Shown one piece after another: positions 5,098-5,122 of a DNA stretch of 5,122 bases (within the stretch, counting starts at the first letter, position 1; every line of letters starts with the position of its first letter). The translations under genes were made by a program, and so were the position numbers. A model generated the notes under the pieces. The model was not told where the DNA came from and searched no databases. It saw only the letters and a list, made by a program, of their open reading frames with translations. The DNA is from Chloroflexota bacterium (GTDB lineage Bacteria; Chloroflexota; Ktedonobacteria; Ktedonobacterales; Ktedonobacteraceae), in NCBI GenBank assembly GCA_005881495.1, contig VBHI01000278.1:1-5122 (forward strand), read 5' to 3'.

Positions 5098-5122
5098 TCA
5101 CGCACTTGTCAAATTTGGCATA

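Overview
The window most resembles a chromosomal segment from a member of the Chloroflexota, possibly the Ktedonobacteria. This placement is inferred from protein style: a eukaryotic-type Ser/Thr kinase with a C-terminal membrane anchor, a zinc-motif ROK sugar kinase, a small two-helix membrane protein and a DUF4013-like membrane protein. No rRNA or other taxonomic marker is present. By eye, bases 1 to about 1150 are clearly richer in G+C than the rest, so the left part may have a different origin or be an assembly junction.

Layout, left to right. A multi-spanning membrane protein (DUF4013-like, + strand) enters from outside the window and stops at 526. A GC-rich stretch of about 860 bases follows with no convincing protein gene. 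It contains two short segments that look like 3' halves of tRNA genes, each with a T-loop-like sequence and an encoded CCA end, at 753-812 and 868-910. From 1477 to 1779 lies a broken fragment of a virginiamycin B lyase (Vgb)-like beta-propeller, with two recognisable blades and no start codon. Next come 264 non-coding bases holding two perfect inverted repeats. The second shares its half-site with a third copy beside the ribosome binding site of a small membrane protein gene (2044-2388, + strand).

The main functional unit is on the - strand: a Ser/Thr protein kinase (3554-4729) followed after 11 bases by a ROK-family sugar kinase (2517-3542). A near-consensus sigma-70-type promoter (TTGACA, 18 bases, TATACT) sits just upstream of the kinase. 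It shows that translation starts at the ATG at 4729 rather than at a TTG further upstream. The two genes are probably co-transcribed, so a membrane-anchored signalling kinase would be made together with a glucokinase-like enzyme. A functional link is an inference. Past the ROK gene is a three-copy, 20-bp-period repeat built on GGTCAACCAA; its last copy supplies the ROK stop codon. At the right edge is a weakly supported small gene (4840-5097, - strand).

No complete mobile element, CRISPR array, defence system or intact RNA gene could be supported. The items most worth checking are the tRNA-like remnants, the kinase-ROK pairing, and the two separate direct-plus-inverted repeat arrays.
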